A stretch of 64,000 nt of DNA. Origin: Mycobacterium sp. 1274756.6 (GTDB lineage Bacteria; Actinomycetota; Actinomycetes; Mycobacteriales; Mycobacteriaceae). The position numbers were made by a program, and so were the translations under genes. The stretch spans positions 43,950-107,949 of the forward strand of contig NZ_LZLJ01000096.1 of assembly GCF_001668625.1 (NCBI RefSeq). The letters are read 5' to 3'. A model generated the notes under the pieces. The model saw only the letters and a program-made list of their open reading frames with translations. It was not told the origin of the DNA and did no database searches. Of this stretch, positions 38,803-47,040 are shown piece by piece; the first letter of the stretch is position 1, and each line of letters begins with the position of its first letter.

Positions 38803-39474
38803 TCACTCGGCGTTGGGGTCGGCGCCCGGGGCGCGCACCACCATCGGCACCGCCGGGAAGTAGGCCGCCATCTCCGACCGTGACTTGCGCAGGGCGGCGG
38901 TTCCGTAGCCGCGTTTGCGCATCTCGGGTCGGATCCAGATGCGGACGTTGACCTCACCGCCGGTGAGCTCGCCGAACACCATCCCGACCTTCTGGTCCCC
39001 TTCCACGGCGACAAACCAGGCGGATTCCTCGTCGTTGCCGCGGGCCATGGCCGCGCGGATCTCTTCGTCGATCTCGGTGGGCGGGCCACCCGAACCGTCA
39101 CCGGCGGCGCCGACGTCGGCGGTGCGCTCCTCGAAGATGTCCCGGTCGGACTTGCCGGCGAACGGCCGCAGTTCCAGGGTGTCGCCCGAGCTGGCCGGCC
39201 GGTCCGCGAGGGTGAAGCTGAGCTGGCTGTTCAGGTCGTCCAACTCCGCGGCGATCCGCTTGCGGGCGTCCTTGGTGATCCGGTCGAAGGACAGCCCGAT
39301 CACCGCTTCGCTGCCCGCTCGCGAGGTGCCGAGCAGTTTCCCGACCGCCTCGACGGCGGCGGCGCGGTCCTCGGCTTCGACGATCACGTCGAGCACTTCG
39401 TGACGACGGTTGAGCGCACTGAGCAGGGCGTCGGCAATCTCACGGCGGGCGGCCGTCTGGTCGAGGTCAGTCAT
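38803..39474 (-). CDS. GNAT acetyltransferase with gyrase-A-like helical N-terminus
   Basis: A 223-residue protein. The first 75 residues (ALLSALNRRHEVLDVIVEAE, then FDRITKDARKRIAAELDDLN) resemble the coiled-coil segment seen in type IIA topoisomerase A subunits. The C-terminal 90 residues form a GNAT domain ending IRPEMRKRGYGTAALRKSRS. ATG 39474 is the start; the much longer open frame upstream is a GC-rich shadow. The substrate is unknown. Confidence 0.78.
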   Translation of the reverse strand: MTDLDQTAARREIADALLSALNRRHEVLDVIVEAEDRAAAVEAVGKLLGTSRAGSEAVIGLSFDRITKDARKRIAAELDDLNSQLSFTLADRPASSGDTLELRPFAGKSDRDIFEERTADVGAAGDGSGGPPTEIDEEIRAAMARGNDEESAWFVAVEGDQKVGMVFGELTGGEVNVRIWIRPEMRKRGYGTAALRKSRSEMAAYFPAVPMVVRAPGADPNAE

Positions 39475-39554
39475 GCCATCGAGCGTAGAACAGCCGCGCG
39501 GGATCTGCCGGGGGCTTTCGGCATCTGTGCAGCTGCGGGCCGGCGGCCCGGCCA

Positions 39555-39616
39555 CCGAGCGGGAACCCAGGCGCGCGTTCGAGGCCGAACGTGCGCACTG
39601 GTTCACGCTCGAGCGG
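39555..39616. repeat. Intergenic palindromic repeat, copy 1
   Basis: Starts CCGAGCGGGAACCCAGGCGC and ends GTTCACGCTCGAGCGG, so the two ends pair with one mismatch. The central TTCGAGGCCGAACGTG matches a second copy at 40424-40487. It lies between two acetyltransferase genes. Confidence 0.7.
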
Positions 39617-39668
39617 TTTTGCGCGAGGTCGGCCGGAAAATAGTTGGCCGCGCCGCACGCGAGGTCGT

Positions 39669-39684
39669 TATCGTCCGTGCGGTG
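39669..39684 (+). promoter_or_regulatory. Probable -10 element and leaderless GTG
   Basis: TATCGT (39669-39674) fits TANNNT and sits 7 bases ahead of GTG 39682. This spacing predicts transcription starting at the GTG and supports the longer start for the acetyltransferase. Confidence 0.45.
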
Positions 39685-40374
39685 ACGACCGGTGAGCTCG
39701 ACCGCTTCAGGCCCCGCCCCGACCCTCGGGCGGCCGATACCGTTTGGCCGGAGATGCGCTGGCCGGTTCCGCGCGGCACCGTCCTTACCGGTGAGGCGGT
39801 GCAGCTGTCCCCGCTCGACCCCGAACCCGACGCCGGCGGCTTGCTGCGGGCGCTCGACCACGACGAAGTGTGGGAACACGTCCCAGGCCGACCACGAGAT
39901 GTCGAGCACTTCCAGCAGATTTTGCGAGAGCGGTGCGCTCAGCCGGACTGGCAGCCGTGGGTACTGCGTCTCCGACGGTCCGTCGGCGGCGTACCGGCCG
40001 GAGCAATCGTCGGTACGTCGTCCTACCTCGATGCGCACCCACGTGATGCGTGGTTGGAGATCGGCTTCACCCTCTATGCCCCGACGGTGTGGCGCTCGGC
40101 GGTCAACCCCGAGGCGAAGCTGCTGCTGCTCGGCTACGCGTTCGACACGCTGCGGGCGGGTCGGGTACAGCTCAAGACCGACATCCGCAATCATCGGTCG
40201 CAGCAGGCGATCGCCCGCCTCGGCGCCCACTACGAGGGAACGTTGCGCCGACAGTTTCGTCGCGAGGACGGCACCGTGCGCGACTCGGTGCTGTTCTCGG
40301 TGATCGCCGAGGATTGGCCCGCGGTGCGGACTCGGCTCACCCGGCGGGTCGCCGACTCCGCCGGGCCCGGGTAG
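39682..40374 (+). CDS. GNAT acetyltransferase (RimJ/RimL-like)
   Basis: A 230-residue protein (206 from ATG 39754). The fold is shown by GEAVQLSPLDPEPDAGGLLR near the N-terminus, WLEIGFTLYAPTVWRSAVN in the middle and NHRSQQAIARLGAHYEGTLR as the acetyl-CoA motif. Relatives acetylate ribosomal proteins or small molecules. GTG 39682 is favoured by the -10 element; ATG 39754 has no properly spaced ribosome site. Confidence 0.82.
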   Translation: MTTGELDRFRPRPDPRAADTVWPEMRWPVPRGTVLTGEAVQLSPLDPEPDAGGLLRALDHDEVWEHVPGRPRDVEHFQQILRERCAQPDWQPWVLRLRRSVGGVPAGAIVGTSSYLDAHPRDAWLEIGFTLYAPTVWRSAVNPEAKLLLLGYAFDTLRAGRVQLKTDIRNHRSQQAIARLGAHYEGTLRRQFRREDGTVRDSVLFSVIAEDWPAVRTRLTRRVADSAGPG

Positions 40375-40423
40375 CAGGCGGCCCCGAAGGTGGGAAACGG
40401 CCGCGCCGCACGCCGCGCCCCCA

Positions 40424-40487
40424 CCGCCGAGCGTGAACCCAGGCGCACATTCGACGCCGAACGTGAACCCAGCGTCACGCTCGGCGG
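40424..40487. repeat. Intergenic palindromic repeat, copy 2
   Basis: Perfect 13-bp ends CCGCCGAGCGTGA and TCACGCTCGGCGG enclose GTGAACCCAG-type direct half-repeats. It shares the CCCAGGCGC and GCCGAACGTG blocks with copy 1. It could fold as a long hairpin at the end of the acetyltransferase transcript. Confidence 0.75.
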
Positions 40488-40499
40488 GACACCGGACCG

Positions 40500-40883
40500 T
40501 TACGCGGCCGGGTCGGACTCCGGCTGGGCCTGGCGGGCGGCGATGAACGAGCGCACGCCGGCCACCAGGTAGCCGACCAGCAGCACGAACATCACGGTGC
40601 TGACGATGATGGCGGCGGGGCGCTCCGCGGTGCCGTCGAACAGGGCACCGATCTTGGCGACCTGCATCAACGAGCCGAGCGCACCGATCAGCGCCACGAC
40701 GAGCGCGGCGTGGATCGCGTGGCGATGTGCCGCGGGCTTGCGCGCGATGAGACCCGCTGCCAGTAGGGCGGCCCCGACGAACGCGGGAATGAGCGCCGTC
40801 ACGCTGGCCGCCGACGTGGCGATGTAGGCGACCACACCGGTAACCACGAGGATCGCACCGATCGCCTGGGTGAGCCTGGTCAA
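40500..40883 (-). CDS. Small four-helix membrane protein of unknown function
   Basis: A 127-residue protein with four hydrophobic segments at about residues 5-25, 30-47, 55-78 and 88-110, and a charged tail. The start is TTG 40883 with an AAGGAAGG site upstream. No catalytic motif is visible. It is not clearly linked to its neighbours. Confidence 0.7.
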   Translation of the reverse strand: MTRLTQAIGAILVVTGVVAYIATSAASVTALIPAFVGAALLAAGLIARKPAAHRHAIHAALVVALIGALGSLMQVAKIGALFDGTAERPAAIIVSTVMFVLLVGYLVAGVRSFIAARQAQPESDPAA

Positions 40884-41084
40884 CGTAAACCTTCCTTCTC
40901 ATCCGGGACGGATGACTGTGGCGTGCGCTGACGCAGCACGCATCGGCGCAGGTCAGCGGTGAACTCGTCAGCGAACTGGGCTCGCGTTGCAAGGTCAACG
41001 CGTGTTCGCTTCTGCCGCGGAGCGTGCAACGCTCCGGTCAGCCGCATCATACCGTGGGCGGCGCCGCCGGCCCGCTCAGCGGGG

Positions 41085-42050
41085 CTAGCGCCGGCCGGGC
41101 ACCAGGGCGGCCAGGCGCTTCTTCTTGCGCCGCTCCTTGCGGGCGTTCTCGGCGAGTTCGACGCCGCGCTCGCGGGCTGTCTCGGCCAGGTCCACACCAC
41201 GCGCACGGGCGGTTTCGGCCCAGTCGATTCCGCGGTCCCGGGCCGTGTCGGCGAAGTCCGCGCCCCGCTCCCGCGCGACCTCGGCGAAGTCCGCGCCCCG
41301 CTCGCGCGCCGTCTCCGCCAGATCAGCACCCCGCTCCCGGGCGACCTCGGCGAAGTCGGCGCCGCGCTCGCGGGCCCGCTCGGCGAAGTGCGCGCCGCGC
41401 TCCAGGGCCGTCTCGGCCAGCTCGCTGCCGCGTTTGCGCGCCGCCTCCAACAGCGGTGCGCTCTTCTCCCCGGCCGTGCTGGCCAGCTCGCGGCCATGCT
41501 CGAGGCCGGACTGCAGGCCATGGGACAACCGCTCCCCCAGTTCACTGTCCTCCAGCCAGGACGACGAGTTGTCGCCGAACGTCGAGGACACCGATTCGGT
41601 GAAGCGCTTGGCCGCGCGCTGGCCGCGCCAACCCAGCGACGGGCGTCCCGCGGTGTCCGCGGACGCGATCATGAGCCCGCCGAGCAAGCTCACGTCGGTG
41701 AGGAAGGCCCGGCGCTTCTCCAGCTTGCGGACCGGGTCGGTTTCGGTCCAGAACATGTGCGCGCCCAGGTTGGCCGGAATCACGGTCGCCGCCAGCACCG
41801 CCGACGAGGTCCGCGGCAACTTGCCGGTCGCAAGCAGCAGCCCGGCCCCGATCTGCACGGCCGCGGTGATCCGAGCGAACCGCTTGGGGTCCTCCAGAAC
41901 ACTGCCGTCGGTCGCCGCCGAAGTCCCCCGCAGATACTCCGTGGCGGGGCGAGCGGCTTCCGCGGCCGCGTCGGGGTTGCGCAGGGCCTCCACGCCCTGC
42001 CCGATGAAGGCAGCGGAGAGCAGGGGCCGGGCGATCCTACGAAGCAACAT
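41085..42050 (-). CDS. DoxX-family membrane protein with an 11-residue repeat tail
   Basis: A 321-residue protein. The first 130 residues are DoxX-like, with four hydrophobic segments starting RRIARPLLSAAFIGQGVEAL. From about residue 205 to 305 a repeat of 11 residues runs in near-perfect tandem (AERARERGADF, AEVARERGADL, AETARERGADF and so on, about nine copies). The period fits a hendecad amphipathic helix. The tail ends KERRKKKRLAALVPGRR. The DoxX part may be redox or quinone linked; the tail could lie on a membrane or form a coiled coil. Confidence 0.82.
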   Translation of the reverse strand: MLLRRIARPLLSAAFIGQGVEALRNPDAAAEAARPATEYLRGTSAATDGSVLEDPKRFARITAAVQIGAGLLLATGKLPRTSSAVLAATVIPANLGAHMFWTETDPVRKLEKRRAFLTDVSLLGGLMIASADTAGRPSLGWRGQRAAKRFTESVSSTFGDNSSSWLEDSELGERLSHGLQSGLEHGRELASTAGEKSAPLLEAARKRGSELAETALERGAHFAERARERGADFAEVARERGADLAETARERGADFAEVARERGADFADTARDRGIDWAETARARGVDLAETARERGVELAENARKERRKKKRLAALVPGRR

Positions 42051-42334
42051 GGCCGCTCCCGTTCTCTGGCAGTCGCGTCATCTGTTCCACATCCTCCCCG
42101 CGCCGCGGGCGGCGCTTTTAAACCCTCGGGTGAACCGAACGTCCTCATGCTAGATACCGGTCGTCGGTTCCGCCGAGAATGCCCGGAACCCGCGGGCGGT
42201 AAACCCGGCGGCGGTTCTGCGCAGGTCACCCGATCGACGCCGGCGCGACGAGCGAATGTCGTGATCACCGGCTCAGGCGTTAGTGTGCTGGGGTCGGCAA
42301 CAGCCAACTAGCCGAGAGAAATGTTGAGCAATCC

Positions 42335-43360
42335 ATGACCACAGCAGAGGCGTCGACGCTCGAATCCCGGGTCGGCCACTACTACCAGATGGACGACCCG
42401 TACCAGGTCGGGCGCGAGAAGATCCGCGAGTACGCCCGCGCGGTCCAGGACTATCACCCCGCGCACTGGGACGTCGAGGCCGCGGCCAAGCTGGGCTACT
42501 CCGACCTCGTGGCGCCGCTGGCCTTCACCTCCATCCCGGCGATGGCGACCAACCGGTACATGTTCGAGTCGGTGGTCGTGGGCTACGACACCTACCTGCA
42601 GACCGAGGAGGTCTTCGAGCAGCACCGCCCGATCGTCGCCGGCGAGGAGCTGCGTACCGACGTCGAGCTGACCTCGGCGCGCAGCATCGCCGGTCGGGAC
42701 CTGATCACGGTGACCAACACCTTCACCGACACCGCCGGGGAGCGGGTGCACACCCTGCACACCACCGTCGTCGGGGTCACCGCCGAGGACGTCGACCCGG
42801 CGATCCGAACCGCGGTGCAGAACGCCATGATGCACGACGTCAACCTGTTCGCCGACGACGAATCCGGCGGCTACCGCAAGACGGTGCGCCCGGACGGGGA
42901 CATCCACGTCGCCGACGGGACGCTCACCCGCACGCCCGGCACGGCGCGCTTCGAGGACATCAAGGTCGGCGACGAGCTGCCGGTGCACCACACCCGGCTC
43001 TCCCGCGGCGACCTGGTCAACTACGCCGGCGTCGCCGGCGACGCCAACCCCATTCACTGGGATGAGGAGATCGCCAAGCTGGCCGGGCTGCCCGACGTGA
43101 TCGCCCACGGCATGCTGACTATGGGCCTCGGGGTCGGGTTCGCCTCGGCGTGGACCGGTGACCCCGGCGCGGTGACCCGCTACGCGGTGCGGCTGTCCCA
43201 ACCCGCCGTCGTGTCGGCCACCGAAGGCGCCGACATCGAGTTCGGCGGTCGGGTCAAGTCGCTGGACCCGGACACCCGCAGCGGCGTGGTCATCGTCACC
43301 GCGAAGTCCGGCGGCCGCAAGATCTTCGGGTTGGCCACGCTGAACGTCCGTTTCGCCTGA
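42335..43360 (+). CDS. Double-hotdog (3R)-hydroxyacyl dehydratase (fused HadA/HadB-like)
   Basis: A 341-residue protein. The N-terminal hotdog resembles HadA (YQVGREKIREYARAVQDYHP, then LVAPLAFTSIPAM). The C-terminal hotdog carries the catalytic hydratase motif NYAGVAGDANPIHWDEEIA (about residues 232-250) and IAHGMLTMG, as in HadB. In mycobacteria such proteins dehydrate beta-hydroxyacyl-ACP intermediates in the FAS-II or related mycolate steps. It is monocistronic in this window. Confidence 0.85.
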   Translation: MTTAEASTLESRVGHYYQMDDPYQVGREKIREYARAVQDYHPAHWDVEAAAKLGYSDLVAPLAFTSIPAMATNRYMFESVVVGYDTYLQTEEVFEQHRPIVAGEELRTDVELTSARSIAGRDLITVTNTFTDTAGERVHTLHTTVVGVTAEDVDPAIRTAVQNAMMHDVNLFADDESGGYRKTVRPDGDIHVADGTLTRTPGTARFEDIKVGDELPVHHTRLSRGDLVNYAGVAGDANPIHWDEEIAKLAGLPDVIAHGMLTMGLGVGFASAWTGDPGAVTRYAVRLSQPAVVSATEGADIEFGGRVKSLDPDTRSGVVIVTAKSGGRKIFGLATLNVRFA

Positions 43361-43440
43361 GTCGCGGACGCGGCCGCCGCAACGGTTACCGAATCGAGAC
43401 GCCGTAAGCCTGGCGTCGGGCACACCCACTGCCTACGGTC

Positions 43441-43455
43441 TAGCTACGTACGTAC
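43441..43455. promoter_or_regulatory. CTACGTA box upstream of the NlpC/P60 gene
   Basis: The core is GCTACGTACGTACC, containing the palindrome TACGTACGTA (43445-43454). It shares GCTACGTA with the boxes at 45315 and 46973. It lies about 45 bp before the hydrolase start. Assigned to the BlaI-type repressor of this cluster by inference. Confidence 0.55.
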
Positions 43456-43498
43456 CAATTGCGTAGCAAGGATTCGCGTCCTGCCGTGGAGGTCTGCC

Positions 43499-44194
43499 AT
43501 GCGTCGCCGGGAAGTACTCCGGATCGGTGCCCTCGCCCTCGCCCCGGCACTGCTGGGCCTGCCGCCCGCCCCCGCCGGAGCCGACGGCGAGGCCTGGGAT
43601 CCCACGCTGCCCCGCCGGGTCAGCGCCGGAGCCCCCGGCGATCCGGTGGCGATCGCCAACGCGTCGTTGCAAGCCACCCGCGACGCCACCGACACCACGC
43701 TGCGGCTGGCCCGCGAATTCTTCTCCCGCTTCGGCCTTTCGGGCACGGCACCCTCACCCGGCTCGCCCGCCGCATTCGGCCGGGCCGACGGCCCGCAGGC
43801 CATCGAGTACGTGATCCGCCGCGCCGGAACCCAGCTCGGAGTGCCCTACTCCTGGGGCGGCGGCAGCCTGACCGGACCCAGCGCCGGCGTCGACTCCGGC
43901 GCGGGCACCGTCGGGTTCGACTGCTCCGGATTAACCCGCTACGCGTTCGCCGGGGTCGGCGTGCTGTTGCCCCGCTGGTCCGGCGACCAGTACACCGCGG
44001 GTCGTCATGTCCCGCGCTCACAGGCCAAACGTGGCGATCTGCTGTTCTGGGGCCCTGGCGGCGGCCAGCACGAAGCCCTCTACCTCGGCGGTGGCCGGAT
44101 GGTCGAGGCGCAGCAGACCGGTGTGCCGGTGAAGGTTTCCGCGGTGCGCCTCTCGGGGATGACGCCCTACGCCACCCGCATCATCGAGACCTGA
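43499..44194 (+). CDS. Secreted NlpC/P60 peptidoglycan hydrolase
   Basis: A 231-residue protein. The N-terminus MRRREVLRIGALALAPALLG is a signal peptide, possibly Tat-like. The NlpC/P60 domain occupies about residues 100-230: VGFDCSGLTRYAF (catalytic cysteine, about 142), HVPRSQAKRGDLLFW and GGGQHEALYLGGG (catalytic histidine). Family members cleave D-glutamyl-mesoDAP bonds in muropeptides. A CTACGTA box in the promoter links it to the BlaI/M56 module downstream. It converges with the L,D-transpeptidase gene. Confidence 0.9.
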   Translation: MRRREVLRIGALALAPALLGLPPAPAGADGEAWDPTLPRRVSAGAPGDPVAIANASLQATRDATDTTLRLAREFFSRFGLSGTAPSPGSPAAFGRADGPQAIEYVIRRAGTQLGVPYSWGGGSLTGPSAGVDSGAGTVGFDCSGLTRYAFAGVGVLLPRWSGDQYTAGRHVPRSQAKRGDLLFWGPGGGQHEALYLGGGRMVEAQQTGVPVKVSAVRLSGMTPYATRIIET

Positions 44195-44208
44195 CCGTCG
44201 ACCGGGGG

Positions 44209-45267
44209 TTATCCGGCCAGCGCGCTTCCGGCGAGCCATTCGTCCCAGGGCACGCTCCAGTCACCGTTCTGCCACACCGGCAACGGGTTGCCACCGGTAT
44301 TGCGTACCTCGAAAACGTCTCCGGGCCGGGAGAACTCGTAGAACCATCGCGCGTGATCACCGTTGACGTTGAGGCAGCCGTGCGACACGTTGGTGTTCCC
44401 CTGCGCCCAGATCGTGCTGTCGAGTTGGTGGACGTAGATTCCGCTGTTGGTCAACCGCACCGCGTTGTTGACCGTTTCCTGGTAACCGGACGGCGAATCG
44501 ATTGGCAGCCCATAGGTCGACGAGTCCATGACGACGCTCTCGGACTTGTCCATCACGGTGTAGACACCCGGTTGGGTCCAGAAGGAAATCGTGGTGCCGC
44601 CGAAGGTTTCGGTTCCGCCCATTCCCATCGAGGTGGGGATGGTCCGAACGAGCTCACCGTTGTCGTAGACCTCGATCTGTTTCGTCGCGTCGTCGGCGAT
44701 AGAGATGTGGGAGTCGCCGATGCGGAAGGCGACGCTGCTGTCGCGATCGCCGTAGGTGCCGCCTGCCAGGTCGTTGCCGTAGCTGTCGGCGTTGGCCACG
44801 ATGCGGGTGCCGGGCCGGTAATACTCCTGCGGACGCCAGTGCGCGTGCTGACCGTCCATCCAGTACCAGGACCCGGCAACGGGCGGGTCGGTGGCGACCG
44901 AGAGCCTGCTCTCCGCGGCGCGCCGGTCGGTCACGGGTTCGTCGAAAGCGGCCACGATCACCGTCCCGACGCCGTAGGTGCCGCCGTCGACGAGATCGGC
45001 GCCGGAGGTGGTGGCGAAGCCGACCCGGCTCGCCCGGCCGGGGTTGGCGGTCGCGAGGGCCGAGGCCTGGGTCGCCGGGACCGCCGGCGGCGCCGAGGTG
45101 GCGGAGGCAGCCGGGGTGGCGGGGATTGCCGCGGCGTCCACCGCCGACACTCGGGCGGGTGTGCGGCTGGCGGTGACGACGAGGGCGGCGACCAGCGCCA
45201 ACCCGGCCAGCGTCGTCGCTGCCGCCCGCCTGCCCCTGCGTCTTCGTTGGGCCGAACCGACCGACAC
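44209..45267 (-). CDS. L,D-transpeptidase (YkuD) with Ig-like domain
   Basis: A 352-residue exported protein. Basic N-terminus and hydrophobic helix (about residues 15-35), alanine/proline linker, Ig-like domain (about 80-190: GTVIVAAFDEPVTDRRAAES) and catalytic domain (about 195-320). The active-site motif is YVHQLDSTIWAQGNTNVSHG followed by CLNV, with the catalytic cysteine near residue 305. It makes 3-3 crosslinks in peptidoglycan. It is divergent from the DsbA-like gene, sharing a CTACGTAG box region. Confidence 0.93.
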   Translation of the reverse strand: MSVGSAQRRRRGRRAAATTLAGLALVAALVVTASRTPARVSAVDAAAIPATPAASATSAPPAVPATQASALATANPGRASRVGFATTSGADLVDGGTYGVGTVIVAAFDEPVTDRRAAESRLSVATDPPVAGSWYWMDGQHAHWRPQEYYRPGTRIVANADSYGNDLAGGTYGDRDSSVAFRIGDSHISIADDATKQIEVYDNGELVRTIPTSMGMGGTETFGGTTISFWTQPGVYTVMDKSESVVMDSSTYGLPIDSPSGYQETVNNAVRLTNSGIYVHQLDSTIWAQGNTNVSHGCLNVNGDHARWFYEFSRPGDVFEVRNTGGNPLPVWQNGDWSVPWDEWLAGSALAG

Positions 45268-45314
45268 GTCCTGCCTCCCGTCTGGTCACCACCGACCGGC
45301 GGTGTGCTACAAAC

Positions 45315-45327
45315 AAACCTACGTAGC
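45315..45327. promoter_or_regulatory. CTACGTAG operator between transpeptidase and DsbA-like genes
   Basis: AAACCTACGTAGC, with CTACGTAG (45319-45326) as a perfect palindrome. The same 13 bases occur in reverse at 46973-46985 before the BlaI-type gene. A second TACGTA lies 13 bp further right, so two repressor dimers may bind this divergent promoter. Confidence 0.65.
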
Positions 45328-45368
45328 TACGCCGTAAGTACGTATTAGACGCTAGCACGGAGGTGAGG

Positions 45369-46103
45369 GTGAGCGATCTCGGTCGCGACAGCGTCCGCAA
45401 GGACATGGCGTTCATCGGCGTATTGGTGGTGATCGCCGTAGCGCTGATCGCCTATCTGGTCATCGACGCGGGCCGGGACCCCGCTCCCGCGACCGGCGGG
45501 GACCTCCCCGCCGCGGCGCAAACCCCGGGCGACACCGCTGCCGGCGACGGCGGCGCCCCGATGGAGCGCCGCGACGCCGACGACCCGTTGGCGCTGGGCG
45601 ATCCGGACGCGCCGGTGGCGATGGTGGTCTTCTCCGATTACCGCTGCCCGTTCTGCGCCAAGTTCAGTCGTGAGACCGGACCGGTGCTCATCGAGCGGTT
45701 CGTCGACACCGGCGCGTTGCGCATCGAATGGCGCGATTTCCCGATCTTCGGCGACCAGTCGATGCTGGCCGCGCGCGCCGGCCGGGCCGCCGGCGAGCAG
45801 GGCCGGTTCTGGGAGTTCAACCGGGCGGTGTACGCGGCGGCGCCGGACCGGCAAAAGGCCGACTTCACCGAACAGAGCCTCATCGACTTCGCCACGCAGG
45901 CCGGGGTGCCCGACATCGACGCCTTCACCGCGGGCATGCGGGGCAGCGCGTTCGATGACTCGATCGCCGCTGACCTGGCGCAGGGCAACAGCATCGGCGT
46001 GCCCAGCACCCCGGCGTTCCTGATCGACGGGGTGCCGTTGCTCGGGGCGCAGCCGACCGAGGAGTTCGTCCGTGCCGTCGACGCGGCGGTGGATCCGCGA
46101 TGA
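45369..46103 (+). CDS. Membrane-anchored DsbA-like thioredoxin
   Basis: A 244-residue protein. One transmembrane helix (about residues 12-32) is followed by a disordered linker and a DsbA/DSBA-like domain. The redox motif is FSDYRCPFCAKF (CPFC, about residue 95); the cis-proline loop is GVPSTPAFLIDG. It should form or isomerise disulfides in exported proteins. GTG 45369 has a GGAGGTGAGG site at proper distance; GTG 45363 is too close. It overlaps the CcdA-like gene (ATGA), forming a redox pair. Confidence 0.88.
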   Translation: MSDLGRDSVRKDMAFIGVLVVIAVALIAYLVIDAGRDPAPATGGDLPAAAQTPGDTAAGDGGAPMERRDADDPLALGDPDAPVAMVVFSDYRCPFCAKFSRETGPVLIERFVDTGALRIEWRDFPIFGDQSMLAARAGRAAGEQGRFWEFNRAVYAAAPDRQKADFTEQSLIDFATQAGVPDIDAFTAGMRGSAFDDSIAADLAQGNSIGVPSTPAFLIDGVPLLGAQPTEEFVRAVDAAVDPR

Positions 46104-46981
46104 GCAGCATCGGCATGGTCGGCGCCTTCCTCGCCGGGCTGGCGGCACTGCTCAGCCCCTGTTCGGCGCTGCTGCTCCCGTCGTTCTTCGCCTACGCATT
46201 CGACCGGGTGGAGTTGCTGATCCGGCGGACCGTGGTGTTCTGGATCGGCCTGTGCGCGGTGTTGGTGCCGCTCGGGGCCGGGGTGGGGGCCGCGGGCGAG
46301 GCGGTCACCCGCTACCGCAGCGAAGTCACCCTGATCGGGGGCCTGGTGCTGATCGGGTTCGGTGTCCTGACGGTCTTCGGCCGGGGTGCCGGTCTGCCCG
46401 GCGCACAACGCCTGACCGGCCGGATCCGGATCTCGACGACGGTGTCGGTGCTGGCGCTCGGCGCGGTCTACGGACTGGCCGGCTTCTGCGCGGGCCCGCT
46501 GCTGGGTGCGGTGCTGACGGTGTCGGCGATGGGCGCCGACCCCGGTTACGGCGCGGTGCTGATGGCACTCTACGCACTCGGGATGGCGGCGCCGCTGTTC
46601 CTGCTGGCCGGGTTGTGGGAGCGCTTCGACCTCACCGGCCGGCGGTGGTTGCGCGGGCGTCCGGTGCGTCTCGGCCCGCTGCAGACTCACACCACATCGT
46701 TGATCACCGGCCTGGTCATGATCGGCATCGGCGGGCTGTTCCTCCTCAGCGAGGGCACCGCCAACCTCGGCGGCGTCTTGTCCGTCGACGCCGAATACGA
46801 CCTGCAGCTCTGGCTGAGCCGAGTGTCGGCGAGCATCAACGGCCCCGTGGTGCTGCTGGTCGTCGTGGCGGTGCTCATCGGCTGGCGGGCCTACCGGCTG
46901 TGGCGTCGCCGCGCCCGGGCGATGGCCGACACGACCGACGATCCGGCGGAACACGAGCCCAGCTACTATGGCGCTACGTAG
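46100..46981 (+). CDS. CcdA/DsbD-like membrane electron carrier
   Basis: A 293-residue protein with six or more transmembrane helices. The two redox cysteines sit in helices 1 and 4: LLSPCSALLLPSFF (about residue 21) and AGFCAGPLLGAV (about 132). Family members move electrons from cytosolic thioredoxin to extracytoplasmic thioredoxin-like proteins, here most likely the overlapping DsbA-like product. The stop codon lies within the CTACGTAG operator of the next gene. Confidence 0.87.
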   Translation: MSSIGMVGAFLAGLAALLSPCSALLLPSFFAYAFDRVELLIRRTVVFWIGLCAVLVPLGAGVGAAGEAVTRYRSEVTLIGGLVLIGFGVLTVFGRGAGLPGAQRLTGRIRISTTVSVLALGAVYGLAGFCAGPLLGAVLTVSAMGADPGYGAVLMALYALGMAAPLFLLAGLWERFDLTGRRWLRGRPVRLGPLQTHTTSLITGLVMIGIGGLFLLSEGTANLGGVLSVDAEYDLQLWLSRVSASINGPVVLLVVVAVLIGWRAYRLWRRRARAMADTTDDPAEHEPSYYGAT

Positions 46982-46985
46982 GTTT
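46973..46985. promoter_or_regulatory. CTACGTAG operator before the BlaI-type gene
   Basis: Reverse-strand AAACCTACGTAGC, identical over 13 bases to the site at 45315-45327. The CTACGTAG palindrome (46974-46981) includes the TAG stop of the CcdA-like gene. It lies about 56 bp upstream of the repressor start, suggesting autoregulation. Confidence 0.65.
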
Positions 46986-47040
46986 CCCGGTAGCTTTCGT
47001 GGGCTCGACGCACGACGTACCGCGACGAACGGTTAGGGGC

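Noticed and set aside
38803..40998. A 731-residue protein formed by extending the acetyltransferase upstream
   Set aside because: The extension is repetitive arginine-rich translation of the opposite-strand acetyltransferase and intergenic palindromes; ATG 39474 gives a normal protein.
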